This document shows positions 50,411-58,508 of a DNA stretch of 64,000 bases, piece by piece. Within the stretch, counting starts at the first letter, position 1. Every line of letters begins with the position of its first letter. The stretch is from positions 186,001 through 250,000 of the forward strand of contig NZ_JSFH01000012.1 of assembly GCF_000784835.1 (NCBI RefSeq). The letters are read 5' to 3'. Both the position numbers and the translations under genes were made by a program. The DNA is from Thermotoga sp. Mc24. GTDB taxonomy: Bacteria > Thermotogota > Thermotogae > Thermotogales > Thermotogaceae. The notes below the pieces were generated by a model. The model was given only the letters and a program-made list of their open reading frames with translations, had not been told where the DNA came from and made no database searches.

Positions 50411-51171
50411 CGCTTGTATATCACCCCGTACAGAACACCACTCTTTCTGGAACCTTTCAGTTCGTCAACCTTGATTTTCTTGAAGAGAGAATCCTTCACA
50501 TGGCTTTTTAAAATAACCTTCTTCTTCGCGATTCTCAGCATTTCCTCAATGTCTTCTTCGCTCACCGTGCCGTACACGGCAAAGGGCCTTAGAGGATTCA
50601 TGGCAGAAGACTCGTACACAGGATTCTCAAACATGGGATCGCAGTAAACCACGTCGAACGAATTATCGGGCTGACTTCTGATGTATTCCTTGAAATTCGC
50701 GTAATGAATTTCTATTCTTTTTAAAGCGTCTTTCAACCACTGAATGTCAGTCTCAAAATTTTCCATTCCGTATTTCACGACGGTGTATATGTGAATGGAT
50801 CCTTCAAGGCCGATTACCTTACCTTCAGGAAGAAAAGCGGCCACGAGGATAGCCTCACTTCCAAGACCAAAGGTTGTATCCAGCACGACTTCGTTCCCTT
50901 CCGGTTGAAGGGACTCTATCAGGTAGTCTTTCTGACCGCTTCTTATGTTCCTCATCCGTAGGATAGCTGAAGAAGGATGAAAAAAGAACTCCCCTCCGGG
51001 CCATTTTATTGAGATTCTGTTCTTCTCCACCACGTAGTAGAAGTCCACGTTGAACTCTTTCAATCTCCTTCTTGAAACGTAGATGGTGTCAAGTTTTTCA
51101 GCGAGTTCTTTCGCCTTCACCACCTGCTTTCTGTCCGGTTTGTGTGAGGTTGTGACCACGAAGTTTTTCAT
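50407..51171 (-). CDS. SAM methyltransferase (RsmJ/DUF548-like)
   Basis: A 254-residue methyltransferase. VVLDTTFGLGSEAIL is a variant motif I, VIGLEGSIHIYTVV motif II, and VVYCDPMFENPVYESSAMNPLRPF matches the DPMF motif of the RsmJ (16S rRNA m2G1516) family; the YLIESLQ and IHYANFKEYI segments fit too. It lies in a miaA cluster, where relatives often occur in Gram-positives. The exact substrate is uncertain. ATG 51171 follows GAGGTGAT and lies 74 bases inside the gene upstream. Confidence 0.8.
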   Translation of the reverse strand: MKNFVVTTSHKPDRKQVVKAKELAEKLDTIYVSRRRLKEFNVDFYYVVEKNRISIKWPGGEFFFHPSSAILRMRNIRSGQKDYLIESLQPEGNEVVLDTTFGLGSEAILVAAFLPEGKVIGLEGSIHIYTVVKYGMENFETDIQWLKDALKRIEIHYANFKEYIRSQPDNSFDVVYCDPMFENPVYESSAMNPLRPFAVYGTVSEEDIEEMLRIAKKKVILKSHVKDSLFKKIKVDELKGSRKSGVLYGVIYKR

Positions 51172-51403
51172 TCTCTATCACCTCTAAAAGCTTCTGGTTC
51201 AGCACTTTTTGTTCCTCAATATTCGTCTTCAATTCCTGGTATTTCGACATCAACTGATTGTGCTTCTCCAGTGCCACCTGATAGTTGTGATAGCTCACGA
51301 GAAAAACAAAGATCATGAGGAAGAGAAAAGTCAAGAGTCCCAGATTCACTTTGAAATGTTTCCGCCTTCTTGGCCTCAGTTTAGAACGTGATCTCATATT
51401 CAT
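51098..51403 (-). CDS. DivIC/FtsL-like single-helix protein
   Basis: A 101-residue protein with a very basic N-terminus (MRSRSKLRPRRRKHFK), one membrane helix (about 20-42, LGLLTFLFLMIFVFLVSY) and a coiled coil of ~45 residues, the build of FtsB/DivIC/FtsL septum proteins. Sequence identity is too low to say which. ATG 51403 or 51397 both suit the double ribosome site GGAGGGGAGGG. It overlaps the lipoprotein gene by 17-23 bases and the methyltransferase gene by 74 bases. Confidence 0.65.
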   Translation of the reverse strand: MNMRSRSKLRPRRRKHFKVNLGLLTFLFLMIFVFLVSYHNYQVALEKHNQLMSKYQELKTNIEEQKVLNQKLLEVIENEKLRGHNLTQTGQKAGGEGERTR

Positions 51404-52022
51404 CCCTCCCCTCCTGTATGGTGAGGGATGTTGGTTCATCATCAAAAAACACATACACAACGTAGCTTTCATCAGTCTCTGGCAGATATAACAGAAATCC
51501 TTCATTATAAACGGGAACTTTCATTTCGTATCCCCCGAAACTCAGTTTCACCACATTTCCCTCGTTGGTGAGTTCACCGTACACCTTCACAGGGTCTTCC
51601 ACTGCAAAAATTTTCTCGTTTTCAAGGTCGAAGAGCAGGTACGCGTTGCTCCTCAACACCGTGTCGGTGCTGAACTCTCCTGCGGAGTGGTAAAGCACCA
51701 CTGGCGCTGTTTTAAAAGCTGTTTTAAAAGACACTTCTTCTTGTTGTTCATCGAACACGATTGTAGCCACTGTGGTGAGCTCAAAATCTGACAGATCAAA
51801 CGGTATATCCACCGTGGTCAGAAGCACTCCTTCATTGGCCAATACATCCTTAAGCGTGTACTCTTTTCCGTTCACCGATAAATAACTGCTTTCCAGATCC
51901 ACAGTAACGCTTCCGTCTGTTCCTACGTTGAACAAATAGACGTACAAATCCGCCTTTTCGGGGCTCATCAGGGTACAGCCAACGGCGAACAGCAGGAGAA
52001 AAGCAGCGAAAAGAACCCTCAC
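51381..52022 (-). CDS. Putative lipoprotein, unknown
   Basis: A 213-residue secreted protein. GTG 52022 gives MRVLFAAFLLLFAVGC, a signal peptide with a lipobox ending at cysteine; GTG 52031 is also in frame but overlaps the GAGGTG site. The mature part is beta-rich with repeated short strands (VTVDLESSYLSVNGKEYTLK), like a periplasmic immunoglobulin-like domain. No family recognised. It follows hslU by a few bases. Confidence 0.7.
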   Translation of the reverse strand: MRVLFAAFLLLFAVGCTLMSPEKADLYVYLFNVGTDGSVTVDLESSYLSVNGKEYTLKDVLANEGVLLTTVDIPFDLSDFELTTVATIVFDEQQEEVSFKTAFKTAPVVLYHSAGEFSTDTVLRSNAYLLFDLENEKIFAVEDPVKVYGELTNEGNVVKLSFGGYEMKVPVYNEGFLLYLPETDESYVVYVFFDDEPTSLTIQEGRDEYEITF

Positions 52023-52032
52023 AGGAAACACC

Positions 52033-53424
52033 TCACAGTATGTACGCGCTCAGATCCTCGTCCTGAACGATCCTTTCGAGTCTTCTTCTCACGTATTCGG
52101 CATCCACAACGACCCTCTTTTCCGGAATATCCGGTGCTTCGAAAGAGATCTCCTCGAGGACCTTTTCAGCAACCGTGTAGAGCCTTCTGGCTCCGATGTT
52201 TTCGAGTCTTTGATTCAACTGATATGCTATTCGAGCCATTTCTCTGATTCCATCCTCGGTGAAGACGAGTTCCACGCCTTCCGTTGAAAGGAGTGCTTGG
52301 TACTGTTTTATGATGGCGTTCTCTGGTTCCTTCAGTATCCTCACGAAATCCTCTTCGGAGAGGGGTGACAGTTCCACACGTATCGGGAAACGTCCCTGAA
52401 GTTCCGGGATGAGATCTGATGGTCGTGAAACATGGAATGCTCCGGCCGCTATGAAGAGAATGTAATCCGTTCTTACCGGTCCGTACTTGGTCATGATCGT
52501 GGTGCCTTCAACGATGGGAAGAAGGTCCCTCTGAACACCCTGTCTGGACACATCTGGTCCCACAGCACTTTCTTTTCCAGCGATCTTGTCTATTTCATCT
52601 ATGAAGATGATTCCCCTGTTCTGAGCTCTGTCAAGTGCTTCCTGCACCACCTTGTCCATGTCTATGAGTTTTTCCGCTTCTAAAGGCAGCAGGACCTTCC
52701 TCGCTTCAGAGACCTTCATCTTTCTCTTTTTCTTCTGCTTTGGAAGCATTCCACTGAACATATTAGTGATCTCTATCCCGAGGTCTTCCATGCCCGGCCC
52801 GAAGATTCCCATGAACGGAGAGACCGTTTCTTCGAGTTCTATTTCAATCTCTTCGTTTTCCAGCTCCCCTTTTCTCAGTTTCTCCCTCATTTCTTCTCTT
52901 TTCGCTCTGAATCTTTTCCTATCTTCCGGTGTGTACTGATGTTGCTGTCCACCGGTTATGAGGTTTATGAAGGGATTCGTGACAACTGGCACGGCTTTTG
53001 ATTCGGGAACGAGAGAATCGAGAATTCGCTCTTCAACCAGTTCTTCCGCCTGTTTTTCCACTTCTTTTATCTTTTCCTGTTTCACCATGTTGACACTGAT
53101 CTCAACCAGATCTCTTATCATCGAGTCCACGTTCTTTCCCACGTATCCCACTTCCGTGAACCTTGTCGCTTCGACTTTCAAGAACGGTGATCCGGAAAGC
53201 TGAGCCAATCTCCGGGCGATCTCTGTCTTTCCTACACCCGTGGGTCCGATCATCAGGATGTTCTTGGGGAGTACTTCTTTTCTCCATTCTTCTGGAAGCT
53301 TCTGTCTTCTGATTCTGTTTCGGACCGCTATCGCCACAGCTTTCTTTGCTTCGTATTGACCGACTATGTATTTATCGAGCTCCTGAACGATTTCCTTCGG
53401 AGTCATTTCATCGAAACTCTTCAT
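52033..53424 (-). CDS. hslU: ATP-dependent protease ATPase subunit HslU
   Basis: A 463-residue AAA+ unfoldase that feeds HslV. Walker [16 protein letters not shown], Walker [13 protein letters not shown], the I-domain at about 110-230, [14 protein letters not shown] (pore loop) and the sensor [11 protein letters not shown] are present. The last residues EDLSAYIL are the tail that docks into HslV. Standard length. It follows hslV by 11 bases. Confidence 0.97.
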   Translation of the reverse strand: MKSFDEMTPKEIVQELDKYIVGQYEAKKAVAIAVRNRIRRQKLPEEWRKEVLPKNILMIGPTGVGKTEIARRLAQLSGSPFLKVEATRFTEVGYVGKNVDSMIRDLVEISVNMVKQEKIKEVEKQAEELVEERILDSLVPESKAVPVVTNPFINLITGGQQHQYTPEDRKRFRAKREEMREKLRKGELENEEIEIELEETVSPFMGIFGPGMEDLGIEITNMFSGMLPKQKKKRKMKVSEARKVLLPLEAEKLIDMDKVVQEALDRAQNRGIIFIDEIDKIAGKESAVGPDVSRQGVQRDLLPIVEGTTIMTKYGPVRTDYILFIAAGAFHVSRPSDLIPELQGRFPIRVELSPLSEEDFVRILKEPENAIIKQYQALLSTEGVELVFTEDGIREMARIAYQLNQRLENIGARRLYTVAEKVLEEISFEAPDIPEKRVVVDAEYVRRRLERIVQDEDLSAYIL

Positions 53425-53435
53425 AAAAACACCCC

Positions 53436-53966
53436 CTAAACTTCTTCGATCACTATGTTCTGGTTCGTGTAGATGCAGATCTCACCGGCTATCATCATTG
53501 CTTTCTCCACGATTTCCCGCGCGGAGAGATCGGTGTTTCTGAGAAGGGCCTTGGCAGCTGCGAGTGCGTAAGGTCCTCCAGAACCGATGGCGGCCGCGTC
53601 GTCGTCGGGCTGGATAACCTCACCGTTTCCCGATATGATGAAGATGTTCTCTTTATCTGCCACAAGAAGCAGGGCTTCCAATCTTCTCAGAACTCTGTCC
53701 GTTCTCCAATCCTTTGCGAGTTCAACGGCAGCCTTTGTGAGGTTACCTCCCCACTCTCTCAGTTTCGCTTCGAATCTATCGAAGAGCGTCATGGCGTCCG
53801 CCACAGATCCCGCAAAACCAGCGAGCACTTTTCCTTCCCCAAGCTTTCTAACCTTTCTCGCATTTCCCTTCAAAACGGTCGAACCGAAGGTGACCTGACC
53901 GTCTCCTCCCATCACCGTTTGACCGTTTTTTCTCACAACCAGTATCGTCGTTCCGTGAAATTTCAT
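53436..53966 (-). CDS. hslV: ATP-dependent protease peptidase subunit HslV
   Basis: A 176-residue proteasome-like peptidase. The catalytic Thr follows a 5-residue propeptide ([11 protein letters not shown]), then [30 protein letters not shown] and [15 protein letters not shown]. It forms a 12-mer with HslU on each side. RBS GGAGGTG precedes ATG 53966. First gene of a long minus-strand run. Confidence 0.97.
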   Translation of the reverse strand: MKFHGTTILVVRKNGQTVMGGDGQVTFGSTVLKGNARKVRKLGEGKVLAGFAGSVADAMTLFDRFEAKLREWGGNLTKAAVELAKDWRTDRVLRRLEALLLVADKENIFIISGNGEVIQPDDDAAAIGSGGPYALAAAKALLRNTDLSAREIVEKAMMIAGEICIYTNQNIVIEEV

Positions 53967-54017
53967 GGTTCAACACCTCCTCAAGTTATTTTAACTCAAT
54001 TTCTCAAATAAAGGAAA

Positions 54018-54026
54018 TGGTATCAT
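54018..54026 (+). promoter_or_regulatory. Possible extended -10 for mnmA
   Basis: TGGTATCAT (TGnTATnnT) lies 21 bases before the mnmA TTG start in the 81-base divergent gap with hslV. No good -35 is seen. Confidence 0.35.
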
Positions 54027-54047
54027 CTTAAATGAGGAGGTGCGAAC

Positions 54048-55124
54048 TTGAAAGTAGGGGTAGCTCTCAGTGGAGGAGTAGACAGTGCGGTAGCTCTCTA
54101 TCTACTGCTGAAAGAAGGACACGAGGTAAAGGCCTTCCATATGAAAACGAAGGAAGATGAATTCTTCATCAGAAAAGAAATAAAGAAGAAGGTCTGCTGC
54201 AGTCCATCGGATACGGCTGACGCGATAAGAATAGCCCACTCTCTTGGAGTGAAGATAGAGATCGTCGATGTGAAAGAGATCTTCAGAGAGAAAGTCATCG
54301 AACCATTCAAGAAGGATCTTCTCAAAGGTCTCACTCCGAATCCTTGTGTACACTGCAACCGCTTCGTGAAGTTTGGGTACCTCATGGATTACGTTCTCAA
54401 CCAGGGATTCGACGCGTTCGCGAGCGGGCATTATGCGAGAATAGATTTCAGTGAAAAGTACGGGAGAAAGGTGATAAAAAAAGGTGTGGATTTGAAGAAA
54501 GATCAGTCGTATTTCCTTGCCAGGATCGAACCCTGGAGGATAGAAAAACTCATCTTTCCGAACGGAGTATACACGAAAGAAGAGATCAGAAGAATCGCAG
54601 AAGAAGCGGGAATACACGTCGCAAAGAAACAGGAAAGTCAGGACGTGTGTTTCATACCGGATGGCAGTGTCGAAAATTTTTTGAAAGACGAAGGTATAAC
54701 ACTCAAAGAGGGTGACCTCATTACACCAGAGGGAGAGACCGTTGGTCAACACTTCGGGTATCCACTCTACACAATCGGTCAGAGAAAGGGCTTCAAGATA
54801 GAAAAATTCGGGAGAAGATACTACGTGGAGGGCAAAATTCCGGAGAAGAACGTTGTTATTGTATCAGATCTGGAAGATGTTTTTTTCTCCGGTTTGATCG
54901 CAGAAGATCCTGTCTGGCATGTCGAAGTGCCGGAAGAGTTCAGATGTGTCTGCAGGGTGAGGAAAAAATCCGAAGAAGCTCCCGCGATCGTCAGGGTAAG
55001 AGATAACGAAGTGGGGGTCAGGTTCGAGAAGAAAGTCTTCGCTGTTACACCGGGTCAGATCGCCGCCTTTTACGATGGGGACACACTCCTTGGAGGAGCG
55101 ATCATAAAGGAGGGAATCCGATGA
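54048..55124 (+). CDS. mnmA: tRNA-specific 2-thiouridylase
   Basis: A 358-residue enzyme that thiolates U34 of Lys, Glu and Gln tRNAs. ALSGGVDSAVALYLL is the PP-loop. The catalytic cysteine pair is TPNPCVHCNRFVKFG and SQDVCFIPDG; the family normally reads NPDxxCN, and here the D is a second Cys, giving CVHC. FASGHYARID and IGQRKGFKIEKFGRRYYV follow. TTG 54048 follows GAGGAGGTGCG. Confidence 0.94.
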   Translation: MKVGVALSGGVDSAVALYLLLKEGHEVKAFHMKTKEDEFFIRKEIKKKVCCSPSDTADAIRIAHSLGVKIEIVDVKEIFREKVIEPFKKDLLKGLTPNPCVHCNRFVKFGYLMDYVLNQGFDAFASGHYARIDFSEKYGRKVIKKGVDLKKDQSYFLARIEPWRIEKLIFPNGVYTKEEIRRIAEEAGIHVAKKQESQDVCFIPDGSVENFLKDEGITLKEGDLITPEGETVGQHFGYPLYTIGQRKGFKIEKFGRRYYVEGKIPEKNVVIVSDLEDVFFSGLIAEDPVWHVEVPEEFRCVCRVRKKSEEAPAIVRVRDNEVGVRFEKKVFAVTPGQIAAFYDGDTLLGGAIIKEGIR

Positions 55125-56047
55125 GAAGCATCGTTCAGAACAAGGTGGAAGAGTGTCTCGAGATATTGAAGTGGGACAAAACGAAATGGATCGATTTCTG
55201 GAGAGAGCTGAGAAAAAAGTTCGGTCCGATAGTCCCAAACTACGAGAAAAAACTCGAATTGAACGATGAAAAGATCGAAAAGATCCTTCGGGAAATAGAG
55301 CGAAGAGAACTCGACAGATTCAAGTGGGATTGGCTGGACGTCTCGAGGAACAAAAAAATAGAGTGTGCAGAATCGCTCTCAGAGAGAGAAGATTTCCTCG
55401 ATTTGAAAAAAGAAGACTTCTCCGTGTTCCTCATGTCGCTTCTGGGTCTTTCAGACTGGGTTGTTGTGGATGGAGAGAAAGAGAAGATCGTGGTGATTGA
55501 CGTGTTCTCTCTCTGGAGAAAGGGATTTCTAAGAGAGCTTTCACTCGCCACGCTCCACGCGGTGATAGAGTTCAGAAAAGGAAAAAAAATCGGGAACTAC
55601 GGAGGAAAAAAAGAGTACTTTGATTCACTGCTGAAAGAGATTGAGAAAATTTTAAGAGGAAAAGAAGCTCTCGGTGATCTGTGCAAATTTTTGAGAAACC
55701 ACGTTTCGTACTACGACTGGGTGGGATTTTACTTCGTGGAAGATGGAAAGCTGAAACTCGGTCCGTTCGTGGGAGAGCCAACAGAACACGTGGAGATACC
55801 GTTCGGAGTTGGAATCTGTGGTCAGGCAGCGGAAAGAGAAGAGACCTTCGTTGTCCAGGATGTGAGCAAAGAAACGAATTACCTCTCCTGCAGTCCAAAG
55901 ACGAAAGCGGAAATTGTGGTTCCCATTTTCAAGGATGGAAAGATCATAGGAGAGCTGGACATAGATTCGTACAGTCCTTCTCCTTTTTCCGAAGAGGACA
56001 GAGACCTTCTCGAAAAGGTGTGTGAACTCGTGTCAAAGGTGGTGTGA
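55121..56047 (+). CDS. GAF protein related to fRMsr, with long N-terminal extension
   Basis: A 308-residue protein. Residues about 180-308 form a GAF domain of free-methionine-(R)-sulfoxide reductase type: WVGFYFVEDGKLKLGPFVG, IPFGVGICGQAA, VVQDVSKETNYLSCSPKTK, AEIVVPIFKDGKIIGELDID. The cysteines matching the GVCG and ACD positions are kept, the third (resolving) one is not. The first ~175 residues are charged, with tryptophans, and I do not recognise them. The ATG overlaps the mnmA stop (ATGA). Confidence 0.8.
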   Translation: MRSIVQNKVEECLEILKWDKTKWIDFWRELRKKFGPIVPNYEKKLELNDEKIEKILREIERRELDRFKWDWLDVSRNKKIECAESLSEREDFLDLKKEDFSVFLMSLLGLSDWVVVDGEKEKIVVIDVFSLWRKGFLRELSLATLHAVIEFRKGKKIGNYGGKKEYFDSLLKEIEKILRGKEALGDLCKFLRNHVSYYDWVGFYFVEDGKLKLGPFVGEPTEHVEIPFGVGICGQAAEREETFVVQDVSKETNYLSCSPKTKAEIVVPIFKDGKIIGELDIDSYSPSPFSEEDRDLLEKVCELVSKVV

Positions 56048-56065
56048 GGGAGAACCTCACACCAC
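56039..56065. terminator. Bidirectional terminator after GAF gene
   Basis: An 11-bp perfect stem GTGGTGTGAGG / CCTCACACCAC with a 5-base loop, which includes the GAF stop codon and the end of the convergent DUF6485 gene, followed by TCTTTT. Confidence 0.75.
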
Positions 56066-56251
56066 TCTTTTGAAGTGTTCGATGGATCTGTCCCAGGTTT
56101 TCTCCGCGTCGTTCGGGAAGTAGCACGCGGGAAGTTCTCCATGCTGTCTGTGGTAGTGCATGCATTCACAGCAGATGCCCTTTCTCGGACATCCAGGATA
56201 AGAACAGTTGCAGTAAGAAAGGTTCCTCTCTTTGTTCGGGCAGACCTTCAC
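56057..56251 (-). CDS. Cysteine-rich DUF6485-type protein
   Basis: A 64-residue protein with eight cysteines: [27 protein letters not shown]-type spacing, then [22 protein letters not shown]. The pattern matches the small Zn- or Fe-S-binding proteins labelled DUF6485 in anaerobes; function unknown. Its start overlaps the stop of the membrane protein gene (ATGA). Confidence 0.8.
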   Translation of the reverse strand: MKVCPNKERNLSYCNCSYPGCPRKGICCECMHYHRQHGELPACYFPNDAEKTWDRSIEHFKRVV

Positions 56252-56862
56252 GATCTCACCTCCAGATTTCCCATGATTCGATCATCCATATCGAGAAATT
56301 CGTTTATTTCCCGAGAGAGTCTGACAACCAGATACAACCAGTATGCACCGAAAGTGAACAGAGTGAGGAGAAAAACCGATAGCACGTTCCTTTCTTTTAT
56401 GACCGGTTTGTAGTCGATGTTGAAAAGGGTTCTGTAAAGGTGGATCTTAATCTCCTGGAGTTTTCTTATAGTTTCAAACAGATAATGAAGAAAGATCACA
56501 AAAAAGATCAACTGAAACAGTGAGAAAATCCATATTCCAGCAAAGAGAAACTCGAGAAACCAGAAGGCTATAAAGGCAATGTATGGCCAGTTTGGAACAA
56601 ACGGCTTCTCGTTCAAGTTCACTGAATGTAGCTCCGCCAGTCTCAACGTTTCCAGAATGTTGATGTTCAGGAGCACACTCCACTGTCTGTAAACGATCAA
56701 AAGAGAAATCGTGGAAATCAGAGAAAGAAAAAGGGTCATAGACCCAAGGGTGTAACTGGGAGATCCTGCCAGAATCTCCCTGTAATATTCTAACAGCAGA
56801 ATCGAGCTCATCGCAGAAAAGACAACACCCATCCAGGCCAGGTTCATGTTCACCCTCTTCAA
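56248..56862 (-). CDS. Membrane protein, C-terminal part DUF4234-like
   Basis: A 204-residue protein with about five membrane helices. The end, [31 protein letters not shown], resembles the DUF4234 pattern (T.G.Y..Y......E.N). Function unknown. TTG 56862 follows GGAGGG at good distance and overlaps, as TTGA, the natural end of the broken C11 peptidase frame upstream. Confidence 0.7.
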   Translation of the reverse strand: MKRVNMNLAWMGVVFSAMSSILLLEYYREILAGSPSYTLGSMTLFLSLISTISLLIVYRQWSVLLNINILETLRLAELHSVNLNEKPFVPNWPYIAFIAFWFLEFLFAGIWIFSLFQLIFFVIFLHYLFETIRKLQEIKIHLYRTLFNIDYKPVIKERNVLSVFLLTLFTFGAYWLYLVVRLSREINEFLDMDDRIMGNLEVRS

Positions 56863-56979
56863 TTTCTATCCCTCCAGTGTTCGATGAGATCGTCTCAGGA
56901 GCTCTCCGAGGTGAAGTCGTTTAAAGCAACGAAATCGTCCCAGTATTCCGGATTTTTCACTTTCTGAGGCAAGTAGATC
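56859..56979 (-). pseudogene. Distal remnant of a C11-type peptidase gene
   Basis: Right outside the element's right end the minus strand reads KIYLPQKVKNPEYWDDFVA, then LNDFTSESS, a TGA (56895-56897), and then [11 protein letters not shown] before TGA 56859. C11 peptidases often end with an F..t.tW..fL-like stretch, so the internal TGA is probably a changed TGG. The final TGA overlaps the next gene as TTGA, the coupling style of this genome. Family identity is inferred from the N-terminal remnant at 58329-58508. Confidence 0.55.
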
Positions 56980-57063
56980 TTGACCTCCTCCCAATCCCCT
57001 GAAGGGGATGGGACTTTTGGTGGCTCTCAGGCCACCTTCCATGGAGCCAAAGACGCTCCATGG
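56980..57063 (-). ncRNA. Candidate omega-RNA scaffold
   Basis: Three hairpins follow each other on the minus strand over the end of tnpB: CCATGGAGC/GCTCCATGG (57039-57063, in the coding region), GGTGGC/GCCACC (57019-57036, over the stop codon) and the right-end palindrome (56989-57013). TnpB guide RNAs are known to come from this place, with the guide being the DNA just past the right end; here that starts GATCTACTTG at 56979. The 5' end of the RNA is not visible. Inference from position and structure. Confidence 0.45.
56989..57013. repeat. Right-end palindrome of the tnpB element
   Basis: TCCCA-A-TCCCC / GGGGATGGGA, loop TGAA, one bulged base; stem of ten pairs. Followed on the minus strand by GGAGG and TCAA. 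Confidence 0.7.
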
Positions 57064-58235
57064 CCACAGAGGTGCGGATGGAACCTCACACCTCTGACGG
57101 GGGCCAAACCCGCTACTACCTGGCCTGTGCCAGGATACCTTTTCCAGATGTTGATTGCTCCAACTCCGTCCCTGTGATACTCAAAACCACAGGTTTTGCA
57201 GTGGTATCTTCTTCCGTTCGGCTTGTTCTTTGCACCACAGACAGGACACGTCTTGCTCGTGTTCGCTTCTGAGATGAGCTTTACTTTGATTCCGAACTGC
57301 TCTGCTTTGTACCTTATCATCTCGATGAGTTTTCTGAACTGCCACTGGTGGATCTTCTGGTTCGCATTGTCGCTATAGTCCGCTCTTTCTCTGATCCCTG
57401 TGACGTCTCCTATCACGATGGTTCCGATTTGTTTTCTGAGGCACAGTCCGATGAAACTGCTTGTGATCTTGTGCATGATGTCGTTGATCTGGTTTCTGAG
57501 CCGTCTCAGGACTCTTTTCTTTGCACGAACAAGCTTGTTGTACCTTCTTGATCCCTTCTTGCACTCTGCTATGGCAGACTGAAGGCTTGCGAGGCGTTTG
57601 TTTCGGTAGCGAAGGATGCTGCTAAGAACCCCTCCGTGGTAGCTGATGACTTCTTTTCCATCAAAGCACGTGATGGGACGGAGCACTCCAGGGTCGACTG
57701 CCATAACACCAGAATTAGCACTCTTTTCTTCAATCTCCACCTCTATCGCAAGGTGGAGATAGTATCCATCTTCAAAGACAAGTCTTGCCTGTTTGATGCG
57801 AAGGGGAGGTTTGAGAGGTGTTTGTACAACAAATGGTTCTCGTTCTTTGCCCAAAGACAGTCTCAGGGTGCCGTCTGATAGAAGTTTTACAGCGCTTTCT
57901 TTCCATATGAACGGTAGATAGCGTTTTTTCTTGTAGGGAGGTTTTGCATCTTGATTCTTTTTGGCTGCTTTGAAGTACCCTTTGAGGGCTTGAAAGTAGA
58001 GCTGAACAAATGCCTGCTTTGAGTGGACGTGGATTTTGATGTTTTCTGCCCAGCGGAGGATGTATTTGTCTGCGGTGGGCCAGGACAGCCAGAAGCCTTT
58101 CTTTCGGTGTATCTTTCGCACAAGAGACATCGTTTTGTTGTAGATTCTTGCTGCGGTGCGGTTGAGTTCTTCGCATGTTTGATTCAAATGTCCCGGTACA
58201 GCGAGTTTGTAGGTTCGTATCACACGTCTGGGCAT
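57027..58235 (-). CDS. tnpB: TnpB RNA-guided nuclease, apparently full length
   Basis: A 402-residue TnpB. The N-terminal half is the helix-turn-helix/OrfB region with the VHSKQAFVQLYFQALKGYF helix. RuvC-I is VMAVDPGV (D181). RuvC-II reads TIVIGDVTGI, with Gly 276 where most TnpB proteins have the catalytic Glu (IVxED); a Glu is found at 323 in ISEANTSKTCPVCG instead. The zinc finger has C330, C333, C346, C349, and RuvC-III is HRDGVGAINI (D356). No frameshift or stop was seen. ATG 58235 follows GGGAG. TnpB cuts DNA with an omega-RNA at a TAM, helping the element persist. Confidence 0.92.
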   Translation of the reverse strand: MPRRVIRTYKLAVPGHLNQTCEELNRTAARIYNKTMSLVRKIHRKKGFWLSWPTADKYILRWAENIKIHVHSKQAFVQLYFQALKGYFKAAKKNQDAKPPYKKKRYLPFIWKESAVKLLSDGTLRLSLGKEREPFVVQTPLKPPLRIKQARLVFEDGYYLHLAIEVEIEEKSANSGVMAVDPGVLRPITCFDGKEVISYHGGVLSSILRYRNKRLASLQSAIAECKKGSRRYNKLVRAKKRVLRRLRNQINDIMHKITSSFIGLCLRKQIGTIVIGDVTGIRERADYSDNANQKIHQWQFRKLIEMIRYKAEQFGIKVKLISEANTSKTCPVCGAKNKPNGRRYHCKTCGFEYHRDGVGAINIWKRYPGTGQVVAGLAPVRGVRFHPHLCGHGASLAPWKVA

Positions 58236-58287
58236 TTTTCCACTCCCTGTGCCAATTGTAACACAGTCGAGCTACAACAACCACTTA

Positions 58288-58309
58288 CTATCCCTCTGAA
58301 AGAGGATAG
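58288..58309. repeat. Left-end palindrome of the tnpB element
   Basis: CTATCC-C-TCT / AGAGGATAG, a 9-bp stem with one bulged base and a short loop; outer AACCAC (58279-58284) and GTGGTT (58315-58320) can also pair. It mirrors the right-end palindrome. Confidence 0.6.
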
Positions 58310-58328
58310 CTTGCGTGGTTGGGGTTCT

Positions 58329-58508
58329 GTCAACCAGAGCGAAGACATCTATCCAAGATGGATTTCCCATCATCTCCTTCAGATCCTGAGAGATGAACTG
58401 CTCCAGATCGTTGTCCCCTGCTATCCAGACGAGGAACGAAAGCGTGTGGTTGTAAACAGGAATGCACCCGAAAATCAAGAGAAAAAGACTACCTGTTAAG
58501 ATAATCAA
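58329..58508 (-). pseudogene. N-terminal remnant of a lipoprotein C11-type peptidase
   Basis: TTG 58508 opens a lipoprotein signal (LTGSLFLLIFGC), then FLVWIAGDNDLEQFISQDLK and a VFALVDR strand, the start of clostripain-type (C11) peptidases (AxDNxLE...DLxEM...VxxxxDR). The frame goes on to a stop at 58272 but the last ~18 residues come from the mobile element. The catalytic His and Cys part is missing, so no active peptidase is made. It overlaps the end of the radical SAM gene by 20 bases. Confidence 0.65.

Larger units (their letters stand above)
56980..58328 (-). mobile_element. IS200/IS605-family tnpB-only element (IS1341-like)
   Basis: About 1.35 kb with tnpB as the only gene and no tnpA. 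Imperfect palindromes lie at both ends: the left one at 58288-58309 and the right one at 56989-57013, with the same core design (ATCC...CTTTCAG or CTTCAG...GGAT). The right end is placed after TCAA (56983-56980 minus), 5 bases past the palindrome, and the left after TTGAC (58333-58329 minus), 19 bases before it, by analogy with IS605-type ends. There is no target duplication, as expected. It sits inside a C11-type peptidase gene. Without tnpA, movement would need help from elsewhere. Confidence 0.7.

Noticed and set aside
58272-58328. C-terminal residues RTPTTQAILFQRDSKWLL as part of the host peptidase
   Set aside because: They are coded by the left end of the element, including its palindrome.
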